Shown here piece by piece: positions 10,016 through 19,170 of a stretch of 64,000 nucleotides of DNA. A program made the position numbers and the translations under genes. The notes under the pieces were generated by a model. It saw only the letters and a program-made list of their open reading frames with translations, made no database searches and had not been told where the DNA came from. The stretch spans positions 3,082,501 to 3,146,500 of the forward strand of contig NZ_JAAQRC020000001.1 in the NCBI RefSeq assembly GCF_019216885.1, given 5' to 3'. Within the stretch, counting starts at the first letter, position 1. Every line of letters begins with the position of its first letter. The DNA comes from Methylobacterium sp. SyP6R (GTDB taxonomy: Bacteria > Pseudomonadota > Alphaproteobacteria > Rhizobiales > Beijerinckiaceae).

Positions 10016-10363
10016 TCAGCGCGCCTCGGGCGTCTTGTCGGGGCGCCCGGCGAGCGCGATGTAGAAGCCGAGCCCGTCCTGGGACGGCAGGGTCTGCAGC
10101 CGGTCGACCCAGCCGCGGCGCTTGGCGTCGAGGAGTTGGCGGCCGACAGGCTGGAACAGCGTCTCGCCGCCGCCGGGCGTCGGCGCGTCGAGGCGCACCG
10201 CCACGGTCTTGCCCTTGGCGAAGCGGCTGCGCTCCAGCATTTCGGCCAGCGAGGCCTCGGCCTGGGCCCGGGGTGCGCCGCGCAGGTCGAGCACCGACTC
10301 GGCGTCGGTCACCCCGAGGGTGCCGCGCAGCTTGTTGGCGTAGAATTCGTCGAAATGGGGCAA
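10016..10363 (-). CDS. Small protein with possible Smr-like fold
   Basis: About 115 residues, read from an inferred TTG start just downstream of the Uma2 gene's stop. No ATG or GTG is suitably placed, but codon use and the tight packing between two genes argue it is real. The segment VLDLRGAPRAQAEASLAEML, followed by a glycine-rich GGGETLF and a C-terminal GLGFYIAL, recalls the beta-alpha layout of Smr domains. The hallmark HGxG is absent, so this is only a suggestion. It sits in the minus-strand run Uma2-this gene-amidase with a spacing of 14 and 4 bases. Confidence 0.55.
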   Translation of the reverse strand: MPHFDEFYANKLRGTLGVTDAESVLDLRGAPRAQAEASLAEMLERSRFAKGKTVAVRLDAPTPGGGETLFQPVGRQLLDAKRRGWVDRLQTLPSQDGLGFYIALAGRPDKTPEAR

Positions 10364-10377
10364 GGGCGGCTCGGACG

Positions 10378-10944
10378 TCAGAGGGGAAGGCCGTGATACA
10401 GGGCGGCAACGGGGATTTCCCCGCCGAGATCGGGCAGCGGGATCGTATCGTCGCGGCTGAGGACGCGCAGGGACCAGTCCGGGCCGTTCCCGCGTGACCA
10501 GACCTCCACCCGGGCCTCGTCCTGATAAACGATCAGGTAGGCGCGCAGGGTCTGGAGGCCCTGGTAGAACGCCGCCTTGCGACCGCGGTCGTTGTTCATG
10601 GTGGACGGGGACAAGACCTCGGCGACGATCAGTGGGTCGCGCGCGTAGCCGTCGGAAAGAAGCGGGCCGCATCGCACGACGAGATCGGGGATCGGCGCGT
10701 AATCGTCGACGAAATCGTTGCGCAGGCCGAGCCCGGGCAGAGCCCGGCATCCCAGCTTCTCGGCCAGGGTCGCGAGCTGGCGACCCAGATTCATGACGAT
10801 TTGCTGATGCCGCTCACCCGGCGGCGCCATCAGCACGGCCTCGCCGTCGAGAAGCTCCCAGCGCTCCTCGTCCGGGCGGTCGCGGATCATGGCGATGAAG
10901 TCGGCGACCCGCATCCGCGGGGCGCGCCTGAGCGCGAGCGACAT
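10378..10944 (-). CDS. Uma2-family (DUF820) restriction-endonuclease-fold protein
   Basis: A 188-residue protein of the Uma2/DUF820 family, which has a PD-(D/E)xK nuclease fold and unknown biological role. The family landmarks are present in order: WELLDGEAVLMAPP (about 29-42), an AP-IPDLVVR strand carrying the acidic active residue, IVAEVLSPST, and RAYLIVYQDEARVEVW. All core acidic residues appear intact. The stop at 10378 lies 14 bases before the inferred start of the next small gene, suggesting cotranscription. Such genes are numerous in cyanobacteria and some alphaproteobacteria, and most have no assigned function. Confidence 0.85.
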   Translation of the reverse strand: MSLALRRAPRMRVADFIAMIRDRPDEERWELLDGEAVLMAPPGERHQQIVMNLGRQLATLAEKLGCRALPGLGLRNDFVDDYAPIPDLVVRCGPLLSDGYARDPLIVAEVLSPSTMNNDRGRKAAFYQGLQTLRAYLIVYQDEARVEVWSRGNGPDWSLRVLSRDDTIPLPDLGGEIPVAALYHGLPL

Positions 10945-11060
10945 GACGGCTCCCTGTCACCGCCAGGATGGTAGCACCGGGCGGGGACGGGCGACAGTCT
11001 CGCTGCGCTGCGGCACCGCGCCCGAACGAGGGGGGTGCGATGCCGGATCGCGGGGCGGTT

Positions 11061-12494
11061 TTACGCGCCGTGCACCAGCACGTTGCGGAACTGCCAGGGA
11101 TCGCTCTCGTCGATGTCCTCCGGGAAGAGGCCGGGGCGACCGGAGAGCGGGGTCCAGTCGGTATAGACCCCGATCACGGGCCCGAGATACGGCGTCTGCA
11201 CTTCCAGGCAGCGGCGGAAATCGACCTCGTCGGCCTCGACGATGCCGGCCTCCGGGTTCTCCAGCGCCCAGACCATGCCGGCGAGCACGGCGGAGGTCAC
11301 CTGGAGGCCGGTGGCGTTCTGGTAGGGGGCGATCCGGCGGGTCTCCTCGATGGAGAGCTGCGAGCCGTACCAGTAGGCGTTCTTGCCGTGGCCGTAGAGC
11401 AGCACGCCGAGCTCGTCGATGCCGTCGACGATCTCGTTCTCGTCGAGGATGTGCTGCGTCTCCTGCACCTTGCCGGCCTGGCCCCACATCTCGTGCAGCG
11501 AGAGCACCGCCTCGTTGCAAGGGTGATAGGCGTAGTGGCAGGTCGGCCGGTAGACCGCCTGACCGTCCTGGCGCACCGTGTAGTAGTCGGCGATCGAGAT
11601 CGCCTCGTTGTGGGTCACCAGGAATCCGAACTGCGCCTGGGCGGTCGGGGTCCAGGAGCGCACGCGGGTGTCGGCGCCGGGCTGGAGCAGGTAGATCGCC
11701 GGGGCGTCGTTGGGCAGCGTGCGGCCGTTCTCCGGCATCCAGGTCTCGTGGGTGCCCCAGCCGAGCTCGGCCGGCTGGTTGCCCTCGGAGACGAAGCCCT
11801 CGACCGACCAGGTGTTGACGAAGACGCCCTGCGGCTTCTCCGACTTGGCGCGCTGGGTGTCGCGCTCGGCGATGTGGATGCCCTTGACGCCGGTCTCGCG
11901 CATCAGCGCGGCCCAGCCCTCGCGGGTCTTCGGCTCGGGGGTCTGGAGGCCCAGATCGGCCGCGACGTTGAGGAGCGCCTGCTTGACGAACCACGACACC
12001 ATGCCGGGATTGGCGCCGCAGCACGACACCGCGGTCGGACCGCCGGGCTTGCGGCGGCGGGCATCGAGCACCTGCTCGCGCAAGGCGTAGTTGGTGCGGT
12101 CGGCGGGGCCGGCATTCTTGTCGAAGTAGAAGCCCGGCCACGGCTCGGCGACGGTGTCGATGTAGAGCGCGCCGATCTCGCGGCACAGCTCCATGATGTC
12201 CCGCGACGAGGTGTCGACCGAGAGGTTGACGCAGAAGCCCTGGCCGCCGCCCTCGGTGAGGAGCGGGGTGAGCACCTCCCGGTAATTGTCCTTGGTCAGC
12301 GCGACCTGCTCGAAGCGCAGGCCGTGCTTGTCGGCGAGCGCCTTGTGGGCATCCGACGGCTCCACCACCGTGAACCGGGCCTTGTCGTAGGTGAAGTGGC
12401 GCTCGATCAGGGGCAGGGTGCCCCGGCCGATCGAGCCGAAGCCGATCATCACGATGGGGCCGCTGATGCGGCCGTGGACGGGCCAGTCGGTCAT
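11061..12494 (-). CDS. hss: Homospermidine synthase
   Basis: A 477-residue NAD-dependent enzyme that joins two putrescine units (or putrescine and spermidine) into homospermidine, a characteristic polyamine of rhizobial alphaproteobacteria. It belongs to the saccharopine-dehydrogenase-like superfamily. The Rossmann motif GFGSIGRGTLPL is at about residues 18-29. SCCGANPGMVS and the ELGWGTHETWMP segment are strongly conserved in this enzyme. The length matches the family (about 475-480). The ATG at 12494 opens with MTDWPVHGRISGPIVMIGFG as in relatives. It is monocistronic: the Uma2 gene downstream is separated by 116 bases. The spacer upstream contains GGTCAACCC direct repeats of unknown meaning. 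Confidence 0.93.
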   Translation of the reverse strand: MTDWPVHGRISGPIVMIGFGSIGRGTLPLIERHFTYDKARFTVVEPSDAHKALADKHGLRFEQVALTKDNYREVLTPLLTEGGGQGFCVNLSVDTSSRDIMELCREIGALYIDTVAEPWPGFYFDKNAGPADRTNYALREQVLDARRRKPGGPTAVSCCGANPGMVSWFVKQALLNVAADLGLQTPEPKTREGWAALMRETGVKGIHIAERDTQRAKSEKPQGVFVNTWSVEGFVSEGNQPAELGWGTHETWMPENGRTLPNDAPAIYLLQPGADTRVRSWTPTAQAQFGFLVTHNEAISIADYYTVRQDGQAVYRPTCHYAYHPCNEAVLSLHEMWGQAGKVQETQHILDENEIVDGIDELGVLLYGHGKNAYWYGSQLSIEETRRIAPYQNATGLQVTSAVLAGMVWALENPEAGIVEADEVDFRRCLEVQTPYLGPVIGVYTDWTPLSGRPGLFPEDIDESDPWQFRNVLVHGA

Positions 12495-12749
12495 GGCGCT
12501 CGAGATCTCCGGGTTGTCGTTGACGGTGTGCCCCGCCCGCGGGGAAATCCCCCCGGTCGGTCGGCTCGCCTAGCAGGCCAGCATGACGCGCAGGCGACGG
12601 GGGCAGGCGAGGGGTGATTGACGTGTCGGGTCCGCCGGGTCAACCCCGGTCAACCCGTTGGTCCGCAACGCGCAAGCGTAACCGTCGGGTTAACCCGGCT
12701 CCCGGATCGGGCATGCCGGAATCGCATGGCGCCGCTGCAGCCGCCACGC

Positions 12750-12779
12750 TTGTGTGCAGCGCGGGAGCGTCCATATTGC
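12750..12779 (+). promoter_or_regulatory. Candidate sigma-70-type promoter
   Basis: TTGTGT (12750-12755) and TATTGC (12774-12779) are separated by 18 bases and lie about 53 bases before the start of the small gene at 12832. The -35 is a moderate match and the -10 weak, but this is the only AT-richer pair in a 337-base spacer between hss and that gene. The rest of the spacer holds GGTCAACCC repeats and short palindromes. Confidence 0.35.
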
Positions 12780-12831
12780 GTTGCAACAAGAACACCGGAA
12801 ACGCCCGCGCGCAATCTCACAGGAGATCCCC

Positions 12832-13047
12832 ATGCTCGCGGTCATCACTCACTCGCTCATCTCTCCCACCATCGACGAGCGCTCCGATATCGAGCCCGGC
12901 ATCCTCACCCTCGTGAGCCGCATGGTCCACGCGATCCACGCCGCCAATCAGCGCCGCCTGGAGCGCCAGATCGGCGAGTACGTCGAGACCAACGGCGGCC
13001 GCATCACCGACGATCTCGAGCGCCGCATCGGTCAGTTTTTCTGCTGA
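12832..13047 (+). CDS. Small helical protein, DUF1127-like tail
   Basis: A 71-residue protein starting MLAVITHSLISP, preceded by AGGAGA at ideal spacing. The frame extends 26 codons further upstream, but that part lacks a ribosome site. The C-terminal 35 residues (NQRRLERQIGEYV, TDDLERRIGQFFC) are arginine-rich helices ending in a cysteine. The layout is reminiscent of the small DUF1127-type proteins of alphaproteobacteria, some of which act in RNA turnover and nutrient stress. That link is only by appearance. It is monocistronic, with a strong terminator 47 bases after the stop. Confidence 0.65.
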   Translation: MLAVITHSLISPTIDERSDIEPGILTLVSRMVHAIHAANQRRLERQIGEYVETNGGRITDDLERRIGQFFC

Positions 13048-13093
13048 TCGCGCCGCCCCGGTTCGCCGGGGTGACGTTCTCGATGGTTCAAGC

Positions 13094-13129
13094 AAGGCGC
13101 CAGGGGCGAAATCGCCCCTCGGGCGCCTT
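13094..13129 (+). terminator. Rho-independent terminator
   Basis: AAGGCGCC (13094-13101) plus AGGGGCGA pair with TCGCCCCT plus GGCGCCTT (13122-13129), with a two-base loop and a CG bulge. CTTCTTGG follows. It lies 47 bases after the 71-residue gene and is the clearest terminator in the window. Confidence 0.85.
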
Positions 13130-13229
13130 CTTGGTGTTTGGGGTGATGCTTCGGTACGAGGTGCGTCAGCCATCACAGTACACGACACTGGTGCAAAGCC
13201 CGCGATCATCAGGCTTTTCCCTTCTGCAA

Positions 13230-13464
13230 CCTCATCCTGAGGTGTCATACGATTTCCGACTGATCGCTTCGCGATGCGGAAATCAGCTTCGCTCACGCGC
13301 CGCGCGGGCTGGTGATACGAAATCCGGAAGTGATCTTCCGGATTTCGTATCAGTCCATCCTTCATGGACTGACCTCGAAGGAGGGCTCCAGAAGTCTGTG
13401 CGATCCCTGGATTTCTCCTTCGAGGTCAGCCGATTTTCAATCGGCCAACACCTCAGGATGAGGT
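13230..13464. repeat. Nested palindromic intergenic repeat, long copy
   Basis: The outer arms are CCTCATCCTGAGGTG and CACCTCAGGATGAGG. Inside are the TCGAAGGAGGGCTCCAGA / CTCCTTCGA arms and several small independent hairpins (GAAATCCGGAAG/CTTCCGGATTTC, GTCCATCC/TTCATGGAC, CCGATTTTCAATCGG). It lies between convergent genes (12832-13047 and the kinase at 13532). Shorter members of the same family are at 32494-32614 and 42177-42305, and a minimal one at 60157-60195. Confidence 0.85.
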
Positions 13465-13531
13465 CGTGGGTGGGAAGGGTCGGCGACGCTGGGAGCAGCT
13501 TCCGTCGTGTGCCGTGCTCCGTCATATCGCA

Positions 13532-14056
13532 TCAGCGATCTTGCGCCCGGATGCTCGACAGGAGATCGGCTATCTCATCTCCGCTTCTGAGGCGCGTGAT
13601 CGTGCCTGCCGCGCTCCAATGGGCAAGCTCCGCCTCGATTCGCGCACGCTGCTTGGCGTCGAACTGCCAAGCGTCCCGTACGAGTTCGACCGCATTCTTC
13701 ACGTTCCCTTCGCGACATCCTGCCGGAAGGTCGGGCCTGTCCGTGGTTCGCATGCTTCGCCAAGCGACGCGGAGGGCACAGATCAGGCGTGGAGTATCGA
13801 GCCAGACGGTCAGTTCGGCGCGCGGCATGCGGAGCGCGAACGTCTGCGAGGCGTAGTTGCCCTCGCAGATCCACGCTTCTCCGCTCACCGCCTGCTCGAC
13901 ACGCTGTCGGAAGACCGCTTTGTCGGCCTTCTGCCATCCCGGCTCCCAGAACAGTCGGTCCAGATTGATGATCGGAAGATGCAGCTTTTCGCCGAGCCTG
14001 CGGGCGAGGGTGGATTTTCCACTCCCGGCACTGCCGAGAATGTTGATTCGCCTCAC
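13532..14056 (-). CDS. P-loop kinase of the adenylate-kinase/topology-modulation (FlaR-like) family
   Basis: A 174-residue P-loop NTPase starting from an inferred GTG (MRRINILGSAGSGKST). The Walker A motif is at residues 8-16. RLFWEPGWQKAD and ICEGNYAS are typical of the small 'topology modulation protein'/AAA-family ATPases, which resemble adenylate and shikimate kinases but have unknown substrates. The GTG lies one base after the proB stop codon (TGA-G-GTG), so the gene is probably translationally coupled to proB. The longer open frame (to 14179) runs antisense-free into proB coding sequence and is not real. Confidence 0.75.
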   Translation of the reverse strand: MRRINILGSAGSGKSTLARRLGEKLHLPIINLDRLFWEPGWQKADKAVFRQRVEQAVSGEAWICEGNYASQTFALRMPRAELTVWLDTPRLICALRVAWRSMRTTDRPDLPAGCREGNVKNAVELVRDAWQFDAKQRARIEAELAHWSAAGTITRLRSGDEIADLLSSIRAQDR

Positions 14057-14057
14057 C

Positions 14058-15209
14058 TCAATCCCCCACCACCGCCAAGTCGTCCCGGTGCACCATCGCG
14101 GCGCGGCCCGGATAGCCCAAAACCGCCTCGATCTCCCGGCTCGACCGCCCGAGGATGCGGGCCGCATCCTCGCTGTCATAGGCCACGAGGCCGCGGGCGA
14201 GCACCGTCCCGTCCTCGGCCCGGATCGTCACCGCGTCGCCGCGGCTGAAGCTGCCCTCGACGCGCCGGACGCCGACCGGCAAGAGGCTCGCCCCGCCCTG
14301 GAGCGCGCGGGCCGCGCCGGCATCGATCGTGAGCGTCCCGCGCGGCTCCAGCGAGCCGGCGATCCAGGTCTTGCGGGCGGCACCCGGCGTCGAGCCGGCG
14401 AGGAACCACGAGCAGCGCGCCCCGTTCGCCACGGCCTTCAGCGGGTTCTTCGCCCTCCCGTCGGCGATCATCATCTGGGTGCCGCCCGAGATCGCGATCT
14501 TGGCCGCCTCGACCTTGGTGCGCATGCCGCCGCGCGACAACTCCGAGGCGGGACCGCCCGCCATGGCGTCGATCTCCGGGGTGATCCGGGCGATGACGGG
14601 CAGGTGCTCGGCATTCGGGTCGCTTGCCGGCGGGGCGGTGTAGAGCCCGTCGATATCGGAAAAGAGCACCAGCAGGTCGGCGCCGATCATCGTGGCGACC
14701 CGGGCGGCGAGGCGGTCGTTGTCGCCGTAGCGGATCTCCGAAGTCGCCACCGTGTCGTTCTCGTTGACGACCGGGACGGCGCGCTCCTCCAGGAGCTTCA
14801 GGGTGGTCGCCCGGGCGTTGAGGTAGCGCCTCCGCTCCTCGGTGTCCTGCGGCGTCACCAGGATCTGGCCGGCGACGATTCCGTGATGGGACAGCGCCTC
14901 CGACCAGTGCCGGGCGAGCGCGATCTGCCCCACCGCCGCCGCGGCCTGGCTTTCCTCCAGGCGCAAGGGGCCGGGCGCGAGATTGAGCACGGTGCGCCCG
15001 AGCGCGATCGAGCCGGAGGAGACCACCAGCACGTCGACGCCGCGGCCATGCAGCTCGGCGATGTCCTCGGCGAGCGCCGCCAGCCAGGCATGGCGCAGCC
15101 GCCCCCGCGCCCGGTCGACGAGGAGCGCCGAGCCGACCTTGAGCACGATGCGGCGGAACTGGTCGAGGGTGGGGGTCTCGGGCGAGCGGGGGGCGGGGAT
15201 CGTGGACAT
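14058..15209 (-). CDS. proB: Glutamate 5-kinase
   Basis: Phosphorylates L-glutamate with ATP, the first and proline-inhibited step of proline biosynthesis. The 383-residue product has an amino-acid-kinase domain (LKVGSALL near residue 23, [10 protein letters not shown] at about 64-73, [21 protein letters not shown], and [13 protein letters not shown]). A C-terminal PUA domain follows from about 290 ([13 protein letters not shown] to the end), as in the full-length bacterial enzyme. It normally follows obg in alphaproteobacteria. Here an intact vapBC pair and the remains of a second one intervene. A kinase gene follows immediately. Confidence 0.95.
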   Translation of the reverse strand: MSTIPAPRSPETPTLDQFRRIVLKVGSALLVDRARGRLRHAWLAALAEDIAELHGRGVDVLVVSSGSIALGRTVLNLAPGPLRLEESQAAAAVGQIALARHWSEALSHHGIVAGQILVTPQDTEERRRYLNARATTLKLLEERAVPVVNENDTVATSEIRYGDNDRLAARVATMIGADLLVLFSDIDGLYTAPPASDPNAEHLPVIARITPEIDAMAGGPASELSRGGMRTKVEAAKIAISGGTQMMIADGRAKNPLKAVANGARCSWFLAGSTPGAARKTWIAGSLEPRGTLTIDAGAARALQGGASLLPVGVRRVEGSFSRGDAVTIRAEDGTVLARGLVAYDSEDAARILGRSSREIEAVLGYPGRAAMVHRDDLAVVGD

Positions 15210-15388
15210 GGAACCGGGGATCAGGGGGCGGCGGGGATGAGGTCCGTGTGGACGACGACATTCCTCTTGGAGAGGAGCGGCAGGTCCTGGGTCCGTGCCA
15301 CGGGGTTAAGCCATGCCGTCCCCCCTGTTCAACCGCGCCGGATGTCCATGGCCGCAACCGGAGCGGCGAAACGAGCCGATGGCTGCGT

Positions 15389-15424
15389 GATCGCAATGAG
15401 CGCGGGCGTGTCGAGCGCGATCAG
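15389..15424 (-). pseudogene. vapC toxin remnant (first 12 codons only)
   Basis: Overlapping the stop of the vapB-like remnant, the minus strand reads CTG then IALDTPALIAI. This matches the start of the intact neighbour VapC (MIAVDTSALLAI) including the PIN-domain aspartate. The ATG has become CTG. After about twelve codons similarity stops and the frame ends at a TGA near 15329. The overlap geometry (GTCTGATCG versus the intact CGATGATCG junction) is preserved. It is a decayed second vapBC locus, too short to show as an ordinary reading frame. Confidence 0.75.
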
Positions 15425-15666
15425 ACCGGCAGGCCGTTCCCGTCGTAGAAGTCGGAATGGTCCGAAGTCGCGCCGGGCTGCCTGTACCGGGCCACGTCCT
15501 GCACGAGGGCACGCAAGATATCGTAATCCGCCTGCTGGGCGGGGGTGAGTGCGGCATACGCGGACGCACGCGATGCGGAGTCGTTCAGGAGGCGCGGCAA
15601 GCCTTCAGAACTCTGATGATTTGCGGTTTCTTCATCGGTCGCTCCATGGCTGCCCGAAACCGACAC
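15421..15666 (-). pseudogene. vapB-like antitoxin remnant
   Basis: An 81-codon frame whose last 14 residues (SDHSDFYDGNGLPV) closely match the tail of the intact VapB next door (SDHSDLYDEDGLPR). The middle (RALVQDVARYRQPG) aligns loosely. The N-terminal DNA-binding half is not recognisable, and in another frame MKKPQIIRVLKAC with its own ribosome site suggests a frameshift near 15600. The paired toxin is reduced to a dozen codons. It could still make a short peptide able to bind VapC, but it is more likely debris. Confidence 0.6.
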
Positions 15667-15737
15667 CCCAGTGATCCTTGAGCCGAAGAGGCTCGGAGAC
15701 GACTTCGGAACGCAGTGAACTTGGTCGATAACAGGTG

Positions 15738-16142
15738 TTACGAATCGAAGTTCACGGCAGGCACGAGGTCCGTCCTGCTGAAATCGTTGCCTTTGAACAG
15801 CAGAGGAAGATCGTCGCGCTTCGCGACTGCGTAGGATAGGCAGTCTCCGAAGTTGAGGGAAGCGGGGTGTCCCATGCCCTTGCCGTAGCGATCGAAGGCC
15901 TGCCTCGCCAGGAAGGTATGTGCCGCAGTGAAGGGGAGAAGCGCGAGGCGAGGTAGCAACATCAGTTCCTGGAAAGCCAGGGTCGCACGCATCGAGCCGC
16001 GCCGTGCAACGACGATGTGCGCCTCAAGGGCTATCGGTGTGCCGAGGACCCAGTCGGATTGCACGAGAATGTCGAGGAAGGTTTGTGCCTCCGGTTCACC
16101 GAAGGCGATTGCGAGCAGCGCCGACGTGTCCACCGCGATCAT
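15738..16142 (-). CDS. vapC: VapC-type PIN-domain ribonuclease toxin
   Basis: A 134-residue PIN-domain toxin. The acidic metal-binding quartet is complete: Asp5 in IAVDTSA, Glu in IALEAHIV (about 40), Asp in NFGDCLSYA (about 98) and Asp in FKGNDFSRTD (about 117). VapC toxins cleave tRNA or rRNA when free of antitoxin. Its ATG overlaps the vapB stop by four bases (ATGA), the classic arrangement for coupled antitoxin-toxin translation. The toxin sits between obg and the remnant pair beside proB, in a region otherwise dedicated to conserved housekeeping genes. Confidence 0.9.
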   Translation of the reverse strand: MIAVDTSALLAIAFGEPEAQTFLDILVQSDWVLGTPIALEAHIVVARRGSMRATLAFQELMLLPRLALLPFTAAHTFLARQAFDRYGKGMGHPASLNFGDCLSYAVAKRDDLPLLFKGNDFSRTDLVPAVNFDS

Positions 16143-16426
16143 CGCGGAAGGCCGTCCTCGTCGTACAGATCGCTGTGGTCTGAGTTCGTTCCCGGCGGAA
16201 GCTCGGCCCGTGCGGCGGCGCCGAGAGCAAGGATTTTTGCGACGAGGGCTGCCTGATCTCGAAGAGGCGGTCGCCGACGCAAGAGGGCGGATGCCGCCGC
16301 CGGCATCTCGTCATAGGCCCGCAACGCCTGCGCCACGGCATCGCCCGGCGTCGTCCCGAGACGCTCCGCGAGGCGCCGGGCGAGAAGCAAGGTCTCGTCG
16401 CTGTCGATGATCAGAGGCTCGGTCAT
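16139..16426 (-). CDS. vapB: VapB-type antitoxin
   Basis: A 95-residue antitoxin paired with VapC. The N-terminal part (LIIDSDETLLLARRLAERLG, then TTPGDAVAQALRAY) is the short AbrB/PSK-like DNA-binding and dimerisation segment. The C-terminal tail (SDHSDLYDEDGLPR) is the acidic toxin-binding stretch typical of this VapB branch. The start at 16426 is the first methionine matching that pattern; the longer frame runs into the spacer after obg. It probably autoregulates the pair by binding its own promoter between 16427 and 16475, although obg read-through is possible because only 49 bases separate them. Confidence 0.88.
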   Translation of the reverse strand: MTEPLIIDSDETLLLARRLAERLGTTPGDAVAQALRAYDEMPAAASALLRRRPPLRDQAALVAKILALGAAARAELPPGTNSDHSDLYDEDGLPR

Positions 16427-16475
16427 GGGGGCGACTCCCGATGGCGTCGACTCTAGCGCCTCCCCCACGCCTCCC

Positions 16476-17570
<1,095 letters not shown>

Positions 17571-18206
17571 TCAGGCGCCGACCCGGCATTCCGGCCGGTC
17601 GTGACGCTCGAAGACGAGCCCGGCGGCGTGCCAGGTCTTCAGGCTGTCCCAGGCCCGCCGGTCGAGCCGGAACCGGTCGACCGGGAAGACCCCGCCGCGT
17701 GCCGGAAAGGCCTGGAGGCCGGAGCCGACCGAGGCGAAGCCGCACTTCTCCAAGACCCGCCGCGAGGCCGGGTTGACCACCCGGGCCGAGGAGGACAGCT
17801 CCTCGCCCTCGGTATAGGCGAAGAACGCGTCGATCATCGCCCGCGCGGCCTCCGTGGCCAGGCCCTGCCCCCAATGCGGGGTGCCGAGCCAGTAGCCGAG
17901 ATGGGCCGAGCCGCTCTCCGCATCGGGCTCGATGCTGACGACGCCGATCGCCTGGGTCGGGTGGCGCCGCGGCGTGATCGCCATGACCAGCGCCCGCCCC
18001 TCCGCGTTGGCCCGCCGAGACTCCAGGATGAAATTGTCCACGGAGGGCGGATCGAGCGGATGCGGAATTCGGGCGGTCATCCCGGCTACGGCTTTCTCAC
18101 CGGCGAATCGGACGAGGGCTTGCGCATCGGCCTGACGGGCCCAGCGCAGCCACAGCCTCCGGGTCTCGAGCCGGAAGACATCGTCGCGGGTGAGGTCGGG
18201 AAACAT
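17571..18206 (-). CDS. GNAT-family N-acetyltransferase (RimJ/RimL type)
   Basis: A 211-residue acetyltransferase. The opening LETRRLWLRWARQADAQAL and the acetyl-CoA-binding stretch GYWLGTPHWGQGLATEAARAM (about 127-147; RxxGxxG-type loop as WGQGLA) place it in the RimJ/RimL subgroup that acetylates protein N-termini or small substrates. NPASRRVLEKCGF is the usual helix before the last strands. Substrate unknown. It sits between rpmA and obg in the rplU-rpmA-obg neighbourhood, 66 bases before obg, and a terminator after rpmA separates it from the ribosomal genes. Confidence 0.88.
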   Translation of the reverse strand: MFPDLTRDDVFRLETRRLWLRWARQADAQALVRFAGEKAVAGMTARIPHPLDPPSVDNFILESRRANAEGRALVMAITPRRHPTQAIGVVSIEPDAESGSAHLGYWLGTPHWGQGLATEAARAMIDAFFAYTEGEELSSSARVVNPASRRVLEKCGFASVGSGLQAFPARGGVFPVDRFRLDRRAWDSLKTWHAAGLVFERHDRPECRVGA

Positions 18207-18263
18207 CGCCTGACTCCGATCCGAACCCAGAGCCTCCCGCCCGGGCGCGGTTACGAGAACGAC

Positions 18264-18291
18264 GAAAGGGAAGGTGGTTCCCCACCTTCCC
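18264..18291 (-). terminator. Terminator after rplU-rpmA
   Basis: GGGAAGGTGG (18268-18277) and CCACCTTCCC (18282-18291) form a perfect ten-base stem with loop TTCC. Read on the minus strand it is followed by TTTCGTCGTTC. It lies 110 bases after the rpmA stop and upstream of the GNAT gene, so it should end or attenuate the ribosomal-protein transcript. Confidence 0.7.
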
Positions 18292-18400
18292 CTCGTGATC
18301 TCGCTCGGAGCTTGGCCGTTTTACGGGCCTCAGGTGAGCAGGAGTCGCCGGGTCGGTGTGGGGACACCGGCGGAGCTCCCTCGTCACTGGCTCCGTCGGG

Positions 18401-18682
18401 TTATTCTGCGGCCTCCAGGGCCGGGGCGGCGTCGTTGGCAACGACCGTTACGAAGGCGCGGCCTCGTTTGGTAATGAATTGCACCTTGCCGGCGGTCATG
18501 GCGAACAGGGTATGGTCGGTGCCCATGCCGACGTTGACGCCGGGGTGCCACTTGGTGCCGCGCTGACGCACGATGATGTTGCCGGCAATCACGGACTCGC
18601 TGCCGAACTTCTTCACGCCGAGACGACGACCGGCCGAATCGCGACCGTTGCGGGACGAACCGCCTGCCTTCTTGTGAGCCAT
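18401..18682 (-). CDS. rpmA: 50S ribosomal protein L27
   Basis: A 93-residue L27 that places its flexible N-terminus near the peptidyl-transferase centre. It starts [16 protein letters not shown], with the conserved [23 protein letters not shown] and GTDHTLFA segments. The long open frame upstream covers rplU and beyond and is not part of the gene. The spacing to rplU is 44 bases with a purine-rich ribosome site, so the two are a bicistronic operon, as in most bacteria. Confidence 0.97.
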   Translation of the reverse strand: MAHKKAGGSSRNGRDSAGRRLGVKKFGSESVIAGNIIVRQRGTKWHPGVNVGMGTDHTLFAMTAGKVQFITKRGRAFVTVVANDAAPALEAAE

Positions 18683-18726
18683 GGGGCTAACTCCTGAATT
18701 CTGGAAAAAAGGGCTCGCAGCCAGCT

Positions 18727-19044
18727 TCAGGCGGCGCTGATGCCCGTGACGCGGACCACGGTGAGGTCCTGGCGGTGACCGCGCTTGCGGCGCGAGTTCT
18801 GGCGGCGGCGCTTCTTGAAGGCGATGACCTTCGGGCCGCGGGCCTGCTTTACGATCTCGCCGGCGACGCTGACGCCGGAGACCAGCGGGGCGCCGACCTG
18901 GGTCGCGCCGGCGCCGTCGGTGAACAGCAGCACATCGCCGAAGGTGACGGCGGTGCCGGCCTCGCCCTCGAGCTTCTCGATCGTGATGACGTCGTTGGCG
19001 GCGACGCGGTACTGCTTGCCGCCGGTCTTGATCACTGCGAACAT
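18727..19044 (-). CDS. rplU: 50S ribosomal protein L21
   Basis: A 105-residue L21, a 23S-rRNA-binding protein of the large subunit. It begins [14 protein letters not shown] and has the late [16 protein letters not shown] basic loop and the closing VTGI typical of the family. It is the first gene of the rplU-rpmA operon. The leader upstream contains a very stable GC hairpin (19143-19170). Confidence 0.97.
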   Translation of the reverse strand: MFAVIKTGGKQYRVAANDVITIEKLEGEAGTAVTFGDVLLFTDGAGATQVGAPLVSGVSVAGEIVKQARGPKVIAFKKRRRQNSRRKRGHRQDLTVVRVTGISAA

Positions 19045-19142
19045 CGTTCTCGTCCGTGTTCCATCCGGCCTCCGGCTTCAGCCGGGGTCGTCTTTTTGGC
19101 AATTGACGCTCGGGAACCCCTGAAGGCCGCCGCGAACGCGAC

Positions 19143-19170
19143 GGCGCGCGGACCGTGCAGTCCGCGCGCC
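19143..19170 (-). promoter_or_regulatory. Stable hairpin in the rplU leader region
   Basis: GGCGCGCGGAC (19143-19153) and GTCCGCGCGCC (19160-19170) form a perfect 11-base stem with a six-base loop, 99-126 bases upstream of the rplU start. No T-run follows on either strand, so it is not a simple terminator. In the leader of a ribosomal-protein operon such a stem could be an autoregulatory site, but no known L21 leader motif was matched. Confidence 0.45.

Noticed and set aside
19143..19170. The rplU leader hairpin as a rho-independent terminator
   Set aside because: No T-run follows on either strand, so it was listed as a possible regulatory stem instead.
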